5,496 bases of DNA, taken from positions 1 to 5,496 of the forward strand of contig CAKSLF010000032.1 of NCBI GenBank assembly GCA_934466455.1, written 5' to 3'. Shown piece by piece: positions 5,233-5,496 of the stretch (within the stretch, counting starts at the first letter, position 1; each line of letters begins with the position of its first letter). Both the position numbers and the translations under genes were made by a program. Under the pieces are notes generated by a model that was not told where the DNA came from, ran no database searches, and saw only the letters and a program-made list of their open reading frames with translations. This stretch comes from an uncultured Oscillospiraceae bacterium (lineage in GTDB: Bacteria > Bacillota > Clostridia > Oscillospirales > Ruminococcaceae).

Positions 5233-5496
5233 CAGCGTTTCGGGACTGCCCCAGTCGGTAGTGGGAACGGCGTTGAACACAAAGTTCCCGTCTGCTCCCC
5301 GGATACGGTTGCCGTCCTCGTCCAGCTCATACACCCGGCGTTGCTTTAGCCCCCATTTGCCGTTCTGCTCAATGGGACGGATAGGGCAAAGCACATGGAA
5401 GTGCGGGTTTGGTATGCCTCCGTCCTCCCGGTCTGGCTGGTGTACGGCGAAGTCAACCACCATGCCCCGGCTCACAAAGTTCTCCAACAAAAATTG
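5225..5496 (-). pseudogene. Internal fragment of a MobA/MobL-family (MOBQ) relaxase
   Basis: Ninety residues are readable from the window edge inward, with no true start in view because the gene continues past 5496. The fragment contains ENFVSRGMVVDFAVH, then NPHFH (residues 30-34), the HUH metal-binding motif of MobA/MobL relaxases. IRPIEQNGKWG follows, then a VYELDEDGNRI segment, and TTDWGSPETLEY at the inner end, where the family normally continues with a Trp-containing helix. Relaxases of this type nick and covalently bind the origin of transfer of mobilisable plasmids and integrative elements. The catalytic-Tyr region would be N-terminal and is off the window. The C-terminal half is absent because the sequence switches to kinase DNA at about 5225. 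In the relaxase frame the next stop is at 5164, after about 20 out-of-frame residues. Higher GC than the neighbours fits a foreign origin. Confidence 0.87.

Noticed and set aside
4827..5330. Treating the kinase remnant as a 167-residue gene starting at 5330
   Set aside because: The first 35 codons are relaxase DNA in the wrong frame. Kinase homology begins only at about 5222.
1..5496. CRISPR arrays, tRNA, rRNA, riboswitch or a new multi-gene system
   Set aside because: There are no regularly spaced direct repeats, no RNA-gene signatures and no long structured leader. The complete genes belong to known families without a shared unusual theme.

Overview
The window looks like a fragment of a Clostridia-type (Firmicutes) chromosome, probably a gut member of the Oscillospirales/Ruminococcaceae or a close relative. 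The reasons are an LPxTG-like sortase signal (NPETG), AAGGAG-type ribosome binding sites, near-consensus sigma-A promoters, compact Rho-independent terminators, moderate GC, and a two-cluster Fe-S aldo/keto reductase of the kind common in anaerobes. The taxonomic call is inference. No marker gene is present.

Layout of the main part (1 to about 5224). The left edge holds the C-terminal end of a large secreted, wall-anchored protein built from Cys-x-x-Cys modules. After a strong hairpin terminator comes a separately promoted aldo/keto reductase with two [4Fe-4S] motifs, then a second terminator and a near-consensus promoter driving a 12-segment APC-family amino acid permease. A small tandem DUF1508 (YegP-like) protein follows 62 bp later and may be read from the permease promoter. 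A strong bidirectional terminator (3894-3924) separates these plus-strand genes from a minus-strand pair. That pair is the catalytic (ATPase) end of a sensor histidine kinase followed by a NagD-like HAD-IIA phosphatase, 48 bp apart and probably co-transcribed. The phosphatase start is best placed at 4778, not 4787, because of where its ribosome binding site lies.

Right edge (about 5225-5496). The histidine kinase reading frame loses homology abruptly near 5224. The remaining 272 bp encode, in another frame of the same strand, an internal piece of a MobA/MobL (MOBQ-type) conjugative relaxase with the NPHFH metal-binding (HUH) motif. My hand count gives about 58% GC for this segment, against about 47-48% for the adjacent kinase DNA. 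Both genes are cut mid-domain at the same point. This is not what clean insertion of an intact mobile element would leave. It indicates either illegitimate recombination or deletion next to a mobile element, or an assembly chimera. It is the most anomalous feature in the window.

The complete genes look like ordinary housekeeping or accessory genes with mostly one- or two-gene transcription units. No CRISPR array, rRNA, tRNA, riboswitch or recognisable new defence or biosynthetic system was seen. A secondary curiosity is the very high density of AAGCTT, caused mainly by a strong preference for the AAG-CTT (Lys-Leu) codon pair.
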